The notes under the pieces are model-generated. The model ran no database searches. It was not told the origin of the DNA and was given only the letters and a program-made list of their open reading frames with translations. The translations under genes were made by a program, and so were the position numbers. This document shows positions 7,153-15,274 of a DNA stretch of 64,000 nt, in pieces; position 1 is the first letter of the stretch, and each line of letters opens with the position of its first letter. The stretch covers positions 62,001 through 126,000 of the forward strand of contig NZ_FNJC01000004.1 in NCBI RefSeq assembly GCF_900104305.1, written 5' to 3'. The DNA comes from Filomicrobium insigne. GTDB taxonomy: Bacteria > Pseudomonadota > Alphaproteobacteria > Rhizobiales > Hyphomicrobiaceae.

Positions 7153-7493
7153 CCGATACGCATCGTCCGCCGATCCGAGTGAAGGCAATTATCGCCTCGG
7201 TATCTTCCGAGTTCGGCGTGACGCCGCAGGAGATTGTCGGGCCGCGACAGAACCGCAACTTGATCGCAGCGCGCTGCGCCGTCGCATGTCTCGCCCGTCG
7301 CGCTGGGCGATCGTTGCCGCAGATCGGGCGGGTCCTCAACCGGCATCACGCGACGATCCTAAATGCCGAGCGGCGCGCGGCACAGCGGATGACTGTCGAT
7401 CCCGAGTTTCGCCGCTGCGTCGAGACCATCGATCGCCGGCTGGGCTGCCGCCCGATTTTCGCATCCGAGACACAGGAGGACGCCCACCCATGA
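7149..7493 (+). CDS. stand-alone DnaA domain IV (DNA-binding) protein
   Basis: The 114-residue product resembles only the C-terminal DNA-binding domain of DnaA: VSSEFGVTPQEIVGPRQNRN, then AARCAVACLARR, then the helix-turn-helix SLPQIGRVLNRHHATILNAE. In DnaA the corresponding segments are the basic loop and the signature ending RDHTTV. There is no AAA+ ATPase domain. It starts at GTG 7149 with AGGAGG upstream, in the same operon as the initiator, so a role in origin recognition or in competing with host DnaA is plausible. Confidence 0.8.
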   Translation: MTDTHRPPIRVKAIIASVSSEFGVTPQEIVGPRQNRNLIAARCAVACLARRAGRSLPQIGRVLNRHHATILNAERRAAQRMTVDPEFRRCVETIDRRLGCRPIFASETQEDAHP

Positions 7494-7792
7494 GCACGTA
7501 TGCCCAAGCCCTCACCGCACTCTGGCAGCGCACACGCCTGATGAGCGCCGCGCTCGACGACGTCGACAAGGCCATCGGCCGGTTCGCGGAAGTCTCTGGT
7601 GGACCGTCGGCGCCGTATCCCGAACCGTGGCCGACTGGTGGACCGGCGCATGATCCGATCAACGAAGCGCCAGAGCCCCCGCCAACGCCGCCGCCGGTTC
7701 CGCCGCAGCCGCAGAGCGAAGAGGAGTTTTCGCTGACGCGGGCGATTGAAGCCGTGCGCCGAAAGCGGGATGCGCGGGAGCGGGTGGGATGA
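7490..7792 (+). CDS. hypothetical phage protein, proline-rich
   Basis: The 100-residue product has a short helical N-terminus (MSTYAQALTALWQRTRLMSA), a proline-rich linker (EAPEPPPTPPPVPPQPQ) and a charged C-terminal helix. AGGAGG lies upstream of the ATG and it overlaps the preceding gene by 4 bases. No function can be assigned. Confidence 0.6.
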   Translation: MSTYAQALTALWQRTRLMSAALDDVDKAIGRFAEVSGGPSAPYPEPWPTGGPAHDPINEAPEPPPTPPPVPPQPQSEEEFSLTRAIEAVRRKRDARERVG

Positions 7793-7795
7793 GTT

Positions 7796-7885
7796 GTTTC
7801 GCTCACGCTGCTGTTGGCTCGGCTGCGCCTCGCCGCAGCTCCGCGGGGGCGGCCTCACGGCCGGGTCGCCTTGCTCCCGGACAGG
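7796..7885 (+). repeat. dispersed junction repeat, copy 5
   Basis: TTTCGCTCACGCTGCTG at the left, CGCAGCTCCGCGGGGGCGG in the middle and GGGTCGCCTTGCTCCCGGAC at the right. It lies between two genes and can be read in frame from the ATG at 7789 into the methyltransferase gene. Confidence 0.85.
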
Positions 7886-7887
7886 TG

Positions 7888-8499
7888 ATGTCCGCAAGCG
7901 GCTCGAGCTTTATTTCTCCGGATCTGTTCGAGGGCGGGCCAACATCTTGGCCGTTCGGCGACCTGGTTCCGCAGGCCTACGATCTCGTGATGATCGATGT
8001 TGCTTGGCGGTTTAAGAACTATTCCCAGTTGGGAGAAAGCAAAGGGCCGGAGCCGCATTACCGCACGATGTCGGACGCGGAGATTCTGGCGTTGCCCGTG
8101 GCGGACCTGGCGCGAGAAAACTGCGCGCTGTGGATGTGGGCGACGTCGCCCCGCCTCGATTTTGCAATCCGCGTGCTCGACGTGTGGGGCTTCGAGTTCG
8201 TGACGGCGGGGGCCTGGAACAAGCGGCGCTGGGGGACCGGCTACGTGCTGCGCTCAGTGTGCGAACCGTTTCTGATCGCCAAGCGCGGCAATCCGAAGAT
8301 CGATGGCCGTTCGGTGCCGAACCTCATTGAGGAGTCCCGGCGCGAGCACTCGCGCAAACCGGAACGCGCCTATGAGCTTGCCGAAAAGATGATGCCGACG
8401 GCGCGCCGTGCCGATGTCTATTCCCGCACCGACCGGCCGGGCTGGGAGGCCTTTGGCGATGAAGCCGGAAAATTCAACGAGGGAGATGACGGGCTATGA
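7888..8499 (+). CDS. MT-A70-family adenine methyltransferase, altered catalytic motif
   Basis: The 203-residue product matches the MT-A70 fold (N6-adenine methyltransferases): [48 protein letters not shown] and [14 protein letters not shown]. The usual catalytic DPPW is D37-V-A-W40 here, so activity is uncertain. An alternative start at 7789, overlapping the previous stop, would add 33 residues coded by the repeat; I prefer 7888. Phage MT-A70 enzymes often protect DNA from host restriction or mark it for other functions. Overlaps the next gene by 4 bases. Confidence 0.78.
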   Translation: MSASGSSFISPDLFEGGPTSWPFGDLVPQAYDLVMIDVAWRFKNYSQLGESKGPEPHYRTMSDAEILALPVADLARENCALWMWATSPRLDFAIRVLDVWGFEFVTAGAWNKRRWGTGYVLRSVCEPFLIAKRGNPKIDGRSVPNLIEESRREHSRKPERAYELAEKMMPTARRADVYSRTDRPGWEAFGDEAGKFNEGDDGL

Positions 8500-8939
8500 C
8501 CGCATTGCAGGCCTCCAGCCAGGCGCAGCTGCGCCAGTTCATCGAGCAGATCGAGCGGCTCGAGGAAGAAAAGAAGGCGATCGCCGGCGACATCAAAGAC
8601 AAGTTCATGGAAGCCAAGGCGGTGGGCTTCGATGTGAAAGCCATGCGCAAGGTGATCGCGCTGCGCAAGAAATCGAAGGCCGAGCGCGACGAGGAAGACG
8701 CGATCGTAACCGTCTACCTGCACGCCATGGGCATGGCTGGAACGCCGCTTGACGATTGGGCGAACGAGCAGGAGACGCCGGCCGCCGCCGACACGGAAAG
8801 CACCATCAGCATCAACGGCGGACCGGCGGTTCCGATGTCCGTGGTCAAGGAGGCGCTCACCGTCGTGAAAGCCGAGAAACGCGCCAAGGGCCGCCTGCGC
8901 GGCCAGCGTGTCGATTTGCCGGAGGGTGCCGAGGGATGA
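8496..8939 (+). CDS. DUF2312 / GapR-like DNA-binding protein
   Basis: Residues about 8-75 ([20 protein letters not shown] ... [18 protein letters not shown]) are a clear match to the DUF2312/GapR family, in which coiled-coil dimers clamp over-twisted DNA in front of forks and RNA polymerases. The C-terminal 70 residues are an unrelated linker. Phage copies are common in alphaproteobacteria and sit, as here, in early operons. Start overlaps the methyltransferase stop (ATGA). Confidence 0.85.
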   Translation: MTALQASSQAQLRQFIEQIERLEEEKKAIAGDIKDKFMEAKAVGFDVKAMRKVIALRKKSKAERDEEDAIVTVYLHAMGMAGTPLDDWANEQETPAAADTESTISINGGPAVPMSVVKEALTVVKAEKRAKGRLRGQRVDLPEGAEG

Positions 8940-9667
8940 GCCTTCCAACGGGGACAGCAGAGCAGGAGATTCGGACAGCAGCGGAACAGCTCGCACGGCG
9001 GTATTGGCCGTCGGCGCGCATCGTTCATGAACTCAACGTGGAGAACGGGATTAGCCGTGCCGACATTGCTGTGATTACGGCCGATCGGTTGATCCTCATG
9101 GAGCTGAAATCTGAGCGTGACACGCTCGATCGACTCCCAAACCAAATCGAACAATTCACCAAGGTGGCGCATCACGTGATCGTCGTTGCCCATCGCAAGT
9201 GGTGCGACTCTGCAGGATGGCAAACGAACAACGAGGGGCAGCCATTCCTTCCGCAAGCCCCAATATTCAGGCCGTCTGCTGGTGCGACGGTGTGGGAGTA
9301 TTCGGAGGGGAAGTGTAAGGGCAATGCGCCACATGCGGGGTGCTCGTGGCCATGGACTGCCCGCATGCTCAATCTGCTGTGGAACTCTGAATTGCAGCGG
9401 GTTTGTTATGTGCTCCGGGTGGCGACGACAAAGCGCCCAACTCGCGGGGCGATGATTGACGATCTCATGCGACTGTGCCGCGCGCCGGAACTTGAACAAG
9501 CGGTTCTGGCGCAGCTTCGGACCCGCCAGTTCGCAACAGATGACGCAATCCAAAAGCGGAAGGACGACGCGGCAGAGGCAACCACCTGTCCGGGAGCAAA
9601 GCGACCCGGCGCGAGCGCCGCGCCCGCGCAGGCGCACGAGGCGACAGCCGAGGAGACAGCGCCGTGA
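8936..9667 (+). CDS. putative PD-(D/E)XK nuclease-like protein
   Basis: The 243-residue product has the nuclease core pattern [20 protein letters not shown] with the acidic residue in ADIAV and the E-L-K motif about 12 residues later, then a helix [20 protein letters not shown]. This resembles MmcB/sce7726-type DNA-repair or phage nucleases. The last 28 residues ([20 protein letters not shown] onward) come from repeat copy 6. It overlaps the DUF2312 gene by 4 bases. Metal binding and substrate are inferred. Confidence 0.65.
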   Translation: MSLPTGTAEQEIRTAAEQLARRYWPSARIVHELNVENGISRADIAVITADRLILMELKSERDTLDRLPNQIEQFTKVAHHVIVVAHRKWCDSAGWQTNNEGQPFLPQAPIFRPSAGATVWEYSEGKCKGNAPHAGCSWPWTARMLNLLWNSELQRVCYVLRVATTKRPTRGAMIDDLMRLCRAPELEQAVLAQLRTRQFATDDAIQKRKDDAAEATTCPGAKRPGASAAPAQAHEATAEETAP

Positions 9668-9672
9668 GCGAT
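9586..9672 (-). repeat. dispersed junction repeat, copy 6
   Basis: CTGTCCGGGAGCAAAGCGAC, CGCGCCCGCGCAGGCGC and CGAGGAGACAGCGCCGTGAG match copy 1 in inverse orientation. It encodes the C-terminus and stop of the 8936 gene and supplies the ribosome binding site and GTG start of the 9664 gene. Confidence 0.85.
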
Positions 9673-10707
9673 AACTGGTACTCCCCGGCTGACGGACTGC
9701 CGCCGCTCGGTGTGCGCGTCGAGGTGTTGTGGCGCGGGCGGACATTCAAGGCTGCGCGCATCGCCCGGAAGGGCGGACGCGGTCACGTCTGGATGACGAC
9801 GACGGAATGGGTCGCGTGGACGGACTGGGTCGACGGTGCGCCCCGGCGGAAACACGACCGGCGTTCGAGCCCGTTGCCGGTGATGCTGCCCGATGACGGC
9901 CTGCCCGGCGTGCCGCGCCATGGCGACGACGCGCTGGGTCCGGACCCGGACGCCTGGCGTCCGGAGAATCCTGCGACCTGGAAAATGCCGCTTCCCGAAC
10001 CGATCCACGGCATTCAAGCCGGGCGCATGTGGTCGAGCAGGACCCGATTCGCCGCAGTGGAGGAGGCGGAGTCCGCCGAGCTGGCCCGCGAGATGGAAGC
10101 CGACCGGGAAACCGCGCGGGCGCAAGGCGCGCGGCACGGAGCAGATGGGGAAACCCGGACGCGCTGGTGGCTCGACCCGACCCGCGTGACCTATTCGCCG
10201 CCCGGACTGGTTTCCATTGCGGAAGCGGAAGCCCGGGTGTCGCGGGCGATCCTGACGGATGGGCTGACGGGGTTCCGTCATTGGCAGCAAGATGTGCGGA
10301 CGTCGCGCGCGCTCGCCGACATAACGGCGGACGGGTTGGGCGATGACGATGACATCGCCGATCGCGTGGCGCGCTTCGATCCGTTGCCGCAGGACATCGA
10401 GGATTACCTGACCGCCATGGGATGGTTCGCGCAACTGTGCGTGGCCAACCGCAGCTACGGCTACGTGTTCGGTGACTTCACCACCGCGCAGCTCGCTTTG
10501 GTGTGGCGGGCGCGGGGGCGAAGCTGGCGGTCGATCGCGGGCGATTTGTGTGTGAGCGATGACACGACGCATCGGAACTTTGCCGAAGGCCTGGTGCGCG
10601 TGCATCGCGCCGCCAACGGCCGGCCGGCGGCGGGAACGGTTTCGGTGCATGCGGAACGGGCCGCGCTGGCAGATCGAGACAGGCAAATCGGAAGGAGGGC
10701 GGCTTGA
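9664..10707 (+). CDS. phage protein with DUF551-like N-terminus and C-terminal HTH (DUF6362-like)
   Basis: The 347-residue product begins with a DUF551-like motif (DNWYSPADGLPPLGVRVEVL) and ends with a helix-turn-helix (TAQLALVWRARGRSWRSIAG, then DLCVSDDTTHRNFAEGLVRV) like the DUF6362 family of phage sigma-like or late-gene regulators. It stands late in the early operon, where an antiterminator or late activator would be expected. The start is GTG at 9664, provided by the repeat, with GAGGAGAC 5-6 bases upstream. The regulatory role is inferred from position. Confidence 0.65.
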   Translation: MSDNWYSPADGLPPLGVRVEVLWRGRTFKAARIARKGGRGHVWMTTTEWVAWTDWVDGAPRRKHDRRSSPLPVMLPDDGLPGVPRHGDDALGPDPDAWRPENPATWKMPLPEPIHGIQAGRMWSSRTRFAAVEEAESAELAREMEADRETARAQGARHGADGETRTRWWLDPTRVTYSPPGLVSIAEAEARVSRAILTDGLTGFRHWQQDVRTSRALADITADGLGDDDDIADRVARFDPLPQDIEDYLTAMGWFAQLCVANRSYGYVFGDFTTAQLALVWRARGRSWRSIAGDLCVSDDTTHRNFAEGLVRVHRAANGRPAAGTVSVHAERAALADRDRQIGRRAA

Positions 10708-11315
10708 CAACGGCACAGGAGCTTGCGGCGCATTACGGGCTGGCGACGGCGGACACGCTGCCGCCGCGCCCGAAGTATGAAACCTCACCGGCGCTGGGTC
10801 GGCTGGAGCTGACATCCAGACAGCGTGCGATTTTCGACGAGATGCGCCCCGTGGCGCTGTGCGTGGTGGCGTCAGCAGGTCCGGTCTCCGCTCAGCTGCA
10901 GGACCCGCTGTCGGGACGCATCACGCGGCGCTTTGGCGGCAATCGCGGGTGCTGGCCGTTGCGGCTGGCGCGAACGACGTCGCCGTCCGACACCGTCACC
11001 AGCAACTGGAACAAGGACCCGTTCTCGGAATTTGGCGTCGTCGTCAGGCTGTGGCTGCGCACAGGTGAGCACTACAAGCGCCTCGCCGTGCAGGTGCAAG
11101 GGCTTGTCGAACACCTCTCGGACGAGGCGATGGGCGAGCCGCTGCTCAACGGCTGGCTCGACATGGGGCCGGACCTGCATCTGCCAACACTTGAGGGCGA
11201 AATCCTGAGCCGGGCCGAACGGCTCCGCTTTTCCGCGCGCACCGACCGCGAGCTGGTGGCGTGGCTGGAGCAGATCCGACGCGAGGAAGATTTGTTGGAA
11301 GGGGTTGGGGGATGA
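10704..11315 (+). CDS. hypothetical phage protein
   Basis: The 203-residue product starts at TTG 10704 with a strong GGAGGG 5-6 bases upstream and a 4-base overlap with the preceding gene. It contains no motif I recognise; the centre (FSEFGVVVRLWLRTGEHYKR) looks like alternating beta strands. Coding bias is typical of the early operon. Confidence 0.6.
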   Translation: MTTAQELAAHYGLATADTLPPRPKYETSPALGRLELTSRQRAIFDEMRPVALCVVASAGPVSAQLQDPLSGRITRRFGGNRGCWPLRLARTTSPSDTVTSNWNKDPFSEFGVVVRLWLRTGEHYKRLAVQVQGLVEHLSDEAMGEPLLNGWLDMGPDLHLPTLEGEILSRAERLRFSARTDRELVAWLEQIRREEDLLEGVGG

Positions 11316-11506
11316 GCTTGATCAGGGTTCTACTGGCCGGAATTGGGTTGATGGGCATTGCGAAGGTCTGGGAGAATCTCGGGGATAGCTCCGCCGTCGC
11401 GTGGCAACAATTCGCCTTTCTCTGGGGCTATGGCGCCGTGACGTGGGCGCTGGGTGGCCTCGTTGAACGGGTCGGACGTCTCGAGCAAAAGAAGCGAAAG
11501 CCATGA
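11312..11506 (+). CDS. small membrane protein
   Basis: The 64-residue product has two hydrophobic stretches (RVLLAGIGLMGIAKV and FAFLWGYGAVTWALGGLV) and a basic tail (QKKRKP). It overlaps both neighbours by 4 bases, so it is translated together with them. The function is unknown; small membrane proteins at the end of early operons are sometimes exclusion factors. Confidence 0.55.
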   Translation: MSLIRVLLAGIGLMGIAKVWENLGDSSAVAWQQFAFLWGYGAVTWALGGLVERVGRLEQKKRKP

Positions 11507-11946
11507 CGGGATTTGTCATCCTTGCGGCCTGCCTTGCTCTTGCGAACGCCGCAATCGGCCAGATCGACGAGGCCTGCGTGATCTGGCTTGCGGTGATAAT
11601 TCTGTCGATGTCGACCGGTGCACGCAGTGAACTGTGGGGCGGGTTTTTGAAGGGTTACTATGGTGCCCGTAAATCTCCTGTCCGGGAGCGTCGTGTCGAA
11701 GACGTCCACTCACGCGCGTCCGATGCGGACGGCATTCGGGCCATGCGGCTGCGGTTGCGGCGCCTTGGCCGCGACGACGGCGCCTTTTCGGACAGCGATG
11801 TGCTCGGCCTGATCAAGGCCGTCGACGCGTTTTTGGCGCATGGGGAGCTGTGCCGCGTGGCGCTGGGGGATGGCCGCCAGATCGAGATCACCTGGCGCAC
11901 GCAGATCGTAACGACGGATCACAAGGCAAGAGGGAATGGGCGATGA
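11503..11946 (+). CDS. hypothetical membrane-anchored phage protein
   Basis: The 147-residue product has two hydrophobic N-terminal segments (FVILAACLALANAAIG, ACVIWLAVIILSM) and a soluble C-terminal part rich in D/R with LGLIKAVDAFLAHGELCRVA. A remnant of the dispersed repeat (11675-11690) lies inside it at the switch from membrane to soluble part, so the gene may have formed by recombination at the repeat. A tiny 13-codon frame (11943-11984) follows and is probably not a gene. Confidence 0.5.
   Translation: MTGFVILAACLALANAAIGQIDEACVIWLAVIILSMSTGARSELWGGFLKGYYGARKSPVRERRVEDVHSRASDADGIRAMRLRLRRLGRDDGAFSDSDVLGLIKAVDAFLAHGELCRVALGDGRQIEITWRTQIVTTDHKARGNGR
11675..11690 (-). repeat. dispersed junction repeat, short remnant (copy 7)
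   Basis: CTCCTGTCCGGGAGCG matches the conserved edge of the other copies only. Confidence 0.5.
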
Positions 11947-12032
11947 GCGAGGCGTGTCACACGCTGAGTGCCGAGGAGGACTGACGAGGTCTAGAAGGTT
12001 CCGGCGAGGTGCGATTGTCTAATTTTGGCCGT

Positions 12033-13085
12033 TCATGTTCTCTTTCTTCGGACACCGCGCAAAATCGGTTCTCGGTAATCTTTTAAAAATTGCTTGCAGG
12101 TCAGGTTCGCTAGATTGATTTTCCGAAGGGGCGAATTGCTATTGCGTAGGGAACGCAATATATCATCATGGATAACTGATTTATTGGGGTCCGAGATCCC
12201 AAAGCTGGTGCCGTAAACTTCTGAGGCGTTTGCAGGCTTAACCGAGATTAGGTCCATGTTCATTCGACCGTAGGAGAAGCCCAAGAAAACAACGACTTCT
12301 GCGCGCTTAATTAGCTCGCGTGTCCGTACGATCATCTCGTCGTTCTCTCTTTCGGTGAATGTTCGTATTTGACTTGCAATATTGTGGAGGAGGGCGCCGT
12401 CTACTTCCTTTCCGTATTCAACTGAGTTTTCGTTGCTTTGCCATGGTAGGTGCCCCACTTGCCCATAGGGGTGTTCAATGCGAAGTTGGCTTACTAAATG
12501 AACGGCATCGCTCATTTTAATGTTATAGTAGTTCACTAGTGAAATTTTTAGAAAGTGTTCAATTGCTCGGTCGTAATTGAATGTTACGATGGAAATGTTT
12601 TCGAAAATTTTTTCCAAAGAGGTCTTTTTAATTTCTTCGTGAAGCATATTGAAGAATACATAAAGCCATGTGTCTTCGACTTTAGATAGCTCAGTCAGAG
12701 GTTGCTGAGATCCTTGCGCTGAGAGATGACTGCTTCGTTCGGCTTTTAGTATACACTGAGCTATAGCAAGCTTGCCCATCCATACAATTTTTGGATCATC
12801 TGCATGTGCGTGAAGGAAATTATCAATTGATATTGCTTGAATCATTCCCTGTGAAATTTTGCGTCCGGCTTCGAGGTAAGGATGGATTCGATTTGATTTA
12901 TCTAGGTTTTGTTTAATCTCGGCGGCTTGGAATATACATTTATCGCCACTAGTAAGGTGGTCGAAGCTGTTTGAGTTGAAATTTAAAGACGATGAAATTC
13001 TCTTTGTGAGCTCAGATCCTAATGGCAGATTGATCTCTTTGCTTGCTCCAGCGCCAATTATAAAAACCGTTGGTCTTTCAAACAT
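12033..13085 (-). CDS. SIR2-domain protein, AT-rich cargo gene
   Basis: The 350-residue product has SIR2-like NAD-binding motifs: FIIGAGASKEINLPLG at residues 8-23, SIDNFLHAH, then ISIVTFNYDRAIEHFL (the N-x-D region), the HPYG catalytic-histidine region and VVFLGFSYGRMNMDLI near the end. Such SIR2 proteins in phages and islands are often NADase effectors of abortive anti-phage defence. Base composition is plainly more AT-rich than all neighbours, indicating recent transfer. The ATG at 13085 is preferred to a GTG at 13091 because TAGGGTG lies just upstream. It is transcribed against the early operon. Confidence 0.75.
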   Translation of the reverse strand: MFERPTVFIIGAGASKEINLPLGSELTKRISSSLNFNSNSFDHLTSGDKCIFQAAEIKQNLDKSNRIHPYLEAGRKISQGMIQAISIDNFLHAHADDPKIVWMGKLAIAQCILKAERSSHLSAQGSQQPLTELSKVEDTWLYVFFNMLHEEIKKTSLEKIFENISIVTFNYDRAIEHFLKISLVNYYNIKMSDAVHLVSQLRIEHPYGQVGHLPWQSNENSVEYGKEVDGALLHNIASQIRTFTERENDEMIVRTRELIKRAEVVVFLGFSYGRMNMDLISVKPANASEVYGTSFGISDPNKSVIHDDILRSLRNSNSPLRKINLANLTCKQFLKDYREPILRGVRRKRT

Positions 13086-13131
13086 TTTCACCCTAATTAT
13101 CTAATTCAAATATATAGCTATATTGAAGCGT
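13086..13131 (-). promoter_or_regulatory. AT-rich promoter region of the SIR2 gene
   Basis: The 46 bases between the SIR2 start and the end of the SRAP gene are almost all A/T and contain overlapping TATA-type -10 candidates (CAATATAGCTATATATTTG on the minus strand). The SIR2 gene therefore probably has its own promoter. Confidence 0.4.
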
Positions 13132-13791
13132 TTACGCCGCCAGCAAATCTTGCTTATCCTTACCCGCCTGCACAATGCGCATGTGCGCTGGGTCGTGGCT
13201 GTGCACCAGGCCGAAGGCGTCGTCGACGCTGCCTGTGAGCCACGTCGCGAATTCGTCTTCTGACGTCAGCAGCACCGGCATGCGGTCGTGATTGATCTCG
13301 CGCGTCAGGGCGTTGGGATCGGTCGTCATGAACGAGACCGTTTCAATCTCAACGGGTTCGCCGTCCTTCTTGATGGGGCCGTTCCAGCGCCGCCAGATGC
13401 CGGGGAACGCAAAGAGCGGGCGCTGTTCGTCGCCCTTGAGCGCAAACCACACCCACTTGGCCGGTTTTTCGCCATTGGGATCCGCGTAGGACGTCGCCGG
13501 CACCAGGCAGCGCCGGGATTCGAATGACGCGCGCCAGAACGGGCTCGTGCGGATCTTGTCGTCGCGCACGTTGGTCACGAAGCGCGGCGCCTTATCCTTC
13601 TGCGGAAACACAAACCCCCACATCATGATCGCAATCTCGCGCGCGCCATCATCCGCGTGGCGCACGACGGGAATTTTGCTCTTCGGCCAGAATGACGATT
13701 GCGGATCGAAATCCGGTGCGCGGTTGTGTGAGACCCGAAACCACCGGGCCACCTCGTCGCGCGAGCGAGATTGCGAAAAGCAGTTGCACAC
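13132..13791 (-). CDS. SRAP-family abasic-site protein (YedK/HMCES-like)
   Basis: The 219-residue product starts at GTG 13791 so that cysteine is residue 2 (M-C-N-C-F), the residue that forms a covalent bond with abasic sites in single-stranded DNA. Other family marks are FVTNVRDDKIRTSPFW, RRCLVPATSYADPNGEKPAK and the HDRMPVLL motif. A strong AGGAGAGGAG precedes the start. Prophage copies are frequent and may protect replicating phage DNA. Confidence 0.88.
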   Translation of the reverse strand: MCNCFSQSRSRDEVARWFRVSHNRAPDFDPQSSFWPKSKIPVVRHADDGAREIAIMMWGFVFPQKDKAPRFVTNVRDDKIRTSPFWRASFESRRCLVPATSYADPNGEKPAKWVWFALKGDEQRPLFAFPGIWRRWNGPIKKDGEPVEIETVSFMTTDPNALTREINHDRMPVLLTSEDEFATWLTGSVDDAFGLVHSHDPAHMRIVQAGKDKQDLLAA

Positions 13792-13880
13792 AGGGCTTTC
13801 TCCTCTCCTCTTGACCGCGATCGGCATCAAGAACAAAATAGGAACATACAACTGGGGTTCAAGCGTAGCGTGAGGCAAAG

Positions 13881-14192
13881 ATGCGGCGACGGCAAGACAC
13901 GATCAAGATCAACAAATGGACGGTGAACCAGCAATGGCCCTATCGCGTGGCGATCCGCTCGGACCAGGTGCGCGGTGGTGGCTTCGTTCGGGTTGAGGCC
14001 TATTGCCGGGAGCGGAACGTCTGCAAGCGCACGTTCCATTATTTTGATACCGACGCGCGGACGGAACGGATGGTTTATTGCTTTGCGGATGCGGCGGAGG
14101 CTGCCGCCTTCGCGCAAGAGTTTCAGGGCACGCCGCTGCCGCCGCGTACGATCCCGCGCTGGCCGTCGGATGCGCTCACGGCTGCGGAATGA
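13881..14192 (+). CDS. hypothetical phage protein
   Basis: The 103-residue product is basic at the N-terminus and ends AFAQEFQGTPLPPRTIPRWP. GAGGC lies upstream of the ATG. It is divergent from the SRAP gene and overlaps the next gene by 4 bases. No domain recognised. Confidence 0.5.
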   Translation: MRRRQDTIKINKWTVNQQWPYRVAIRSDQVRGGGFVRVEAYCRERNVCKRTFHYFDTDARTERMVYCFADAAEAAAFAQEFQGTPLPPRTIPRWPSDALTAAE

Positions 14193-14395
14193 CGGCAGTG
14201 TGTGAAACCTGCGGGTCGGATCTCACCACCGGCCGCTCTTGGCGCCTGGTGCTCACGTGCGAGGCCGTGCCGCATTCCGATGGGCGGATGCCGACAGCGC
14301 CTTCACTTGGCTCTGAAGTCTACTTTTGCGCGATGCCATGCCTGGAAGGATGGGTCCGGATGCGGCGTCAGGTGCGCGAGCGGAATAGGGGCTGA
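14189..14395 (+). CDS. small cysteine-rich protein
   Basis: The 68-residue product has CETCGSDL at the start and later single cysteines (LTCEAV, YFCAMPCLEGW), consistent with a small zinc-binding knuckle. Translation is coupled to the 13881 gene by an ATGA overlap. Function unknown. Confidence 0.5.
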   Translation: MTAVCETCGSDLTTGRSWRLVLTCEAVPHSDGRMPTAPSLGSEVYFCAMPCLEGWVRMRRQVRERNRG

Positions 14396-14429
14396 GGGGA
14401 GCTAAACTGCCGGACTGTCGTCGGCCACC

Positions 14430-14780
14430 TTAGCTTTCAGAGTTCGCAGCTCGTGATTTTACACTTGTCCGCAATTCGACATAGTGCGTCATGCCGGTCA
14501 CGATATTCGATAAACTTCCGGAACGCTCCTTAACAAGCAAACCTTCGAGATCCGCAAATCCGCTGCCGCGTAAAAGTCTGTGCAATTCCAATTCTTCTTC
14601 GGGTGACGCCTTCATCGCCGCCGATATTGTCGCAACAAATTCGACTGCCGTTTGCTCGTCGAGGAGACATTCAAATCTGCCGTTAATCGGAGTGACCTCG
14701 TTAACCCGAAGCAACGCCACGGATGCATTTATCTCGGTAATGATCTGATAGCTAGGAGATCCAAATTCTATTGGTTCCAT
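14430..14780 (-). CDS. hypothetical accessory protein (operon with 14837-15274)
   Basis: The 116-residue product starts at ATG 14780, chosen for the strong AGGAG about 8 bases upstream; an upstream in-frame start at 14840 lacks one. It is acidic and mixed alpha/beta (YQIITEINASVALLRVNEVT). No domain is recognised. It follows the 14837-15274 gene in the same direction and is probably its partner. Confidence 0.55.
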   Translation of the reverse strand: MEPIEFGSPSYQIITEINASVALLRVNEVTPINGRFECLLDEQTAVEFVATISAAMKASPEEELELHRLLRGSGFADLEGLLVKERSGSLSNIVTGMTHYVELRTSVKSRAANSES

Positions 14781-14836
14781 CACCCTCTCCTGCGCGGTTG
14801 ATTTCGTTGTGCTCGATCCCAACCTGAGACGAGACA

Positions 14837-15274
14837 TCACCCGGACGTTGGTTCGAACCGCTGGCCGACTTCGCTGAAAAAGCGGTGCGTATCAAATCCA
14901 CGCACTGCTGACATTTCGCATTCAGCGGCAACCTCTAGCACTTCCTGACGTACTTCCATGGGAGCATTCACGCCAGATCTGACGTACGGCTTCATTCGAT
15001 CGTCGTCGATGAGATCCATCATGCCGTGAATTCGCATCATGATGGATGCACACTTTGGGGAGTCTTCGAACTGTTCCCGGACCGCCAACGCAGCACGGGA
15101 CAATGCATTGTCTGTCGGAGAATAACGCACGATCTCTCCGGTATCATCGTTTCTGAAGTTAACGCCGTAGTTGCTTGGATTCACATATGGTCCCTTCTTG
15201 GCCGAAGCAGCCATTGCGACCATGAAAGCGAACTTGAACTCATCCGGAGCCACCGGCGGAATCAATCGTTCCAT
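14837..15274 (-). CDS. hypothetical accessory protein
   Basis: The 145-residue product (MERLIPPVAPDEFKFAFMVA...) is rich in methionine and helical, without a known domain. GGAGC lies upstream of the start. Together with 14430-14780 it forms a leftward two-gene unit of unknown role in the accessory region next to the SIR2 and SRAP genes. Confidence 0.55.
   Translation of the reverse strand: MERLIPPVAPDEFKFAFMVAMAASAKKGPYVNPSNYGVNFRNDDTGEIVRYSPTDNALSRAALAVREQFEDSPKCASIMMRIHGMMDLIDDDRMKPYVRSGVNAPMEVRQEVLEVAAECEMSAVRGFDTHRFFSEVGQRFEPTSG

Noticed and set aside
7888-8499. Methyltransferase of a restriction-modification system
   Set aside because: No restriction endonuclease gene of a matching system is adjacent; the nuclease-like gene at 8936 resembles repair nucleases and is separated by a DUF2312 gene.
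12033-13791. SIR2 and SRAP as one two-gene defence operon
   Set aside because: They differ strongly in base composition, have separate ribosome binding sites and an AT-rich promoter lies between them; SRAP is common alone in prophages.
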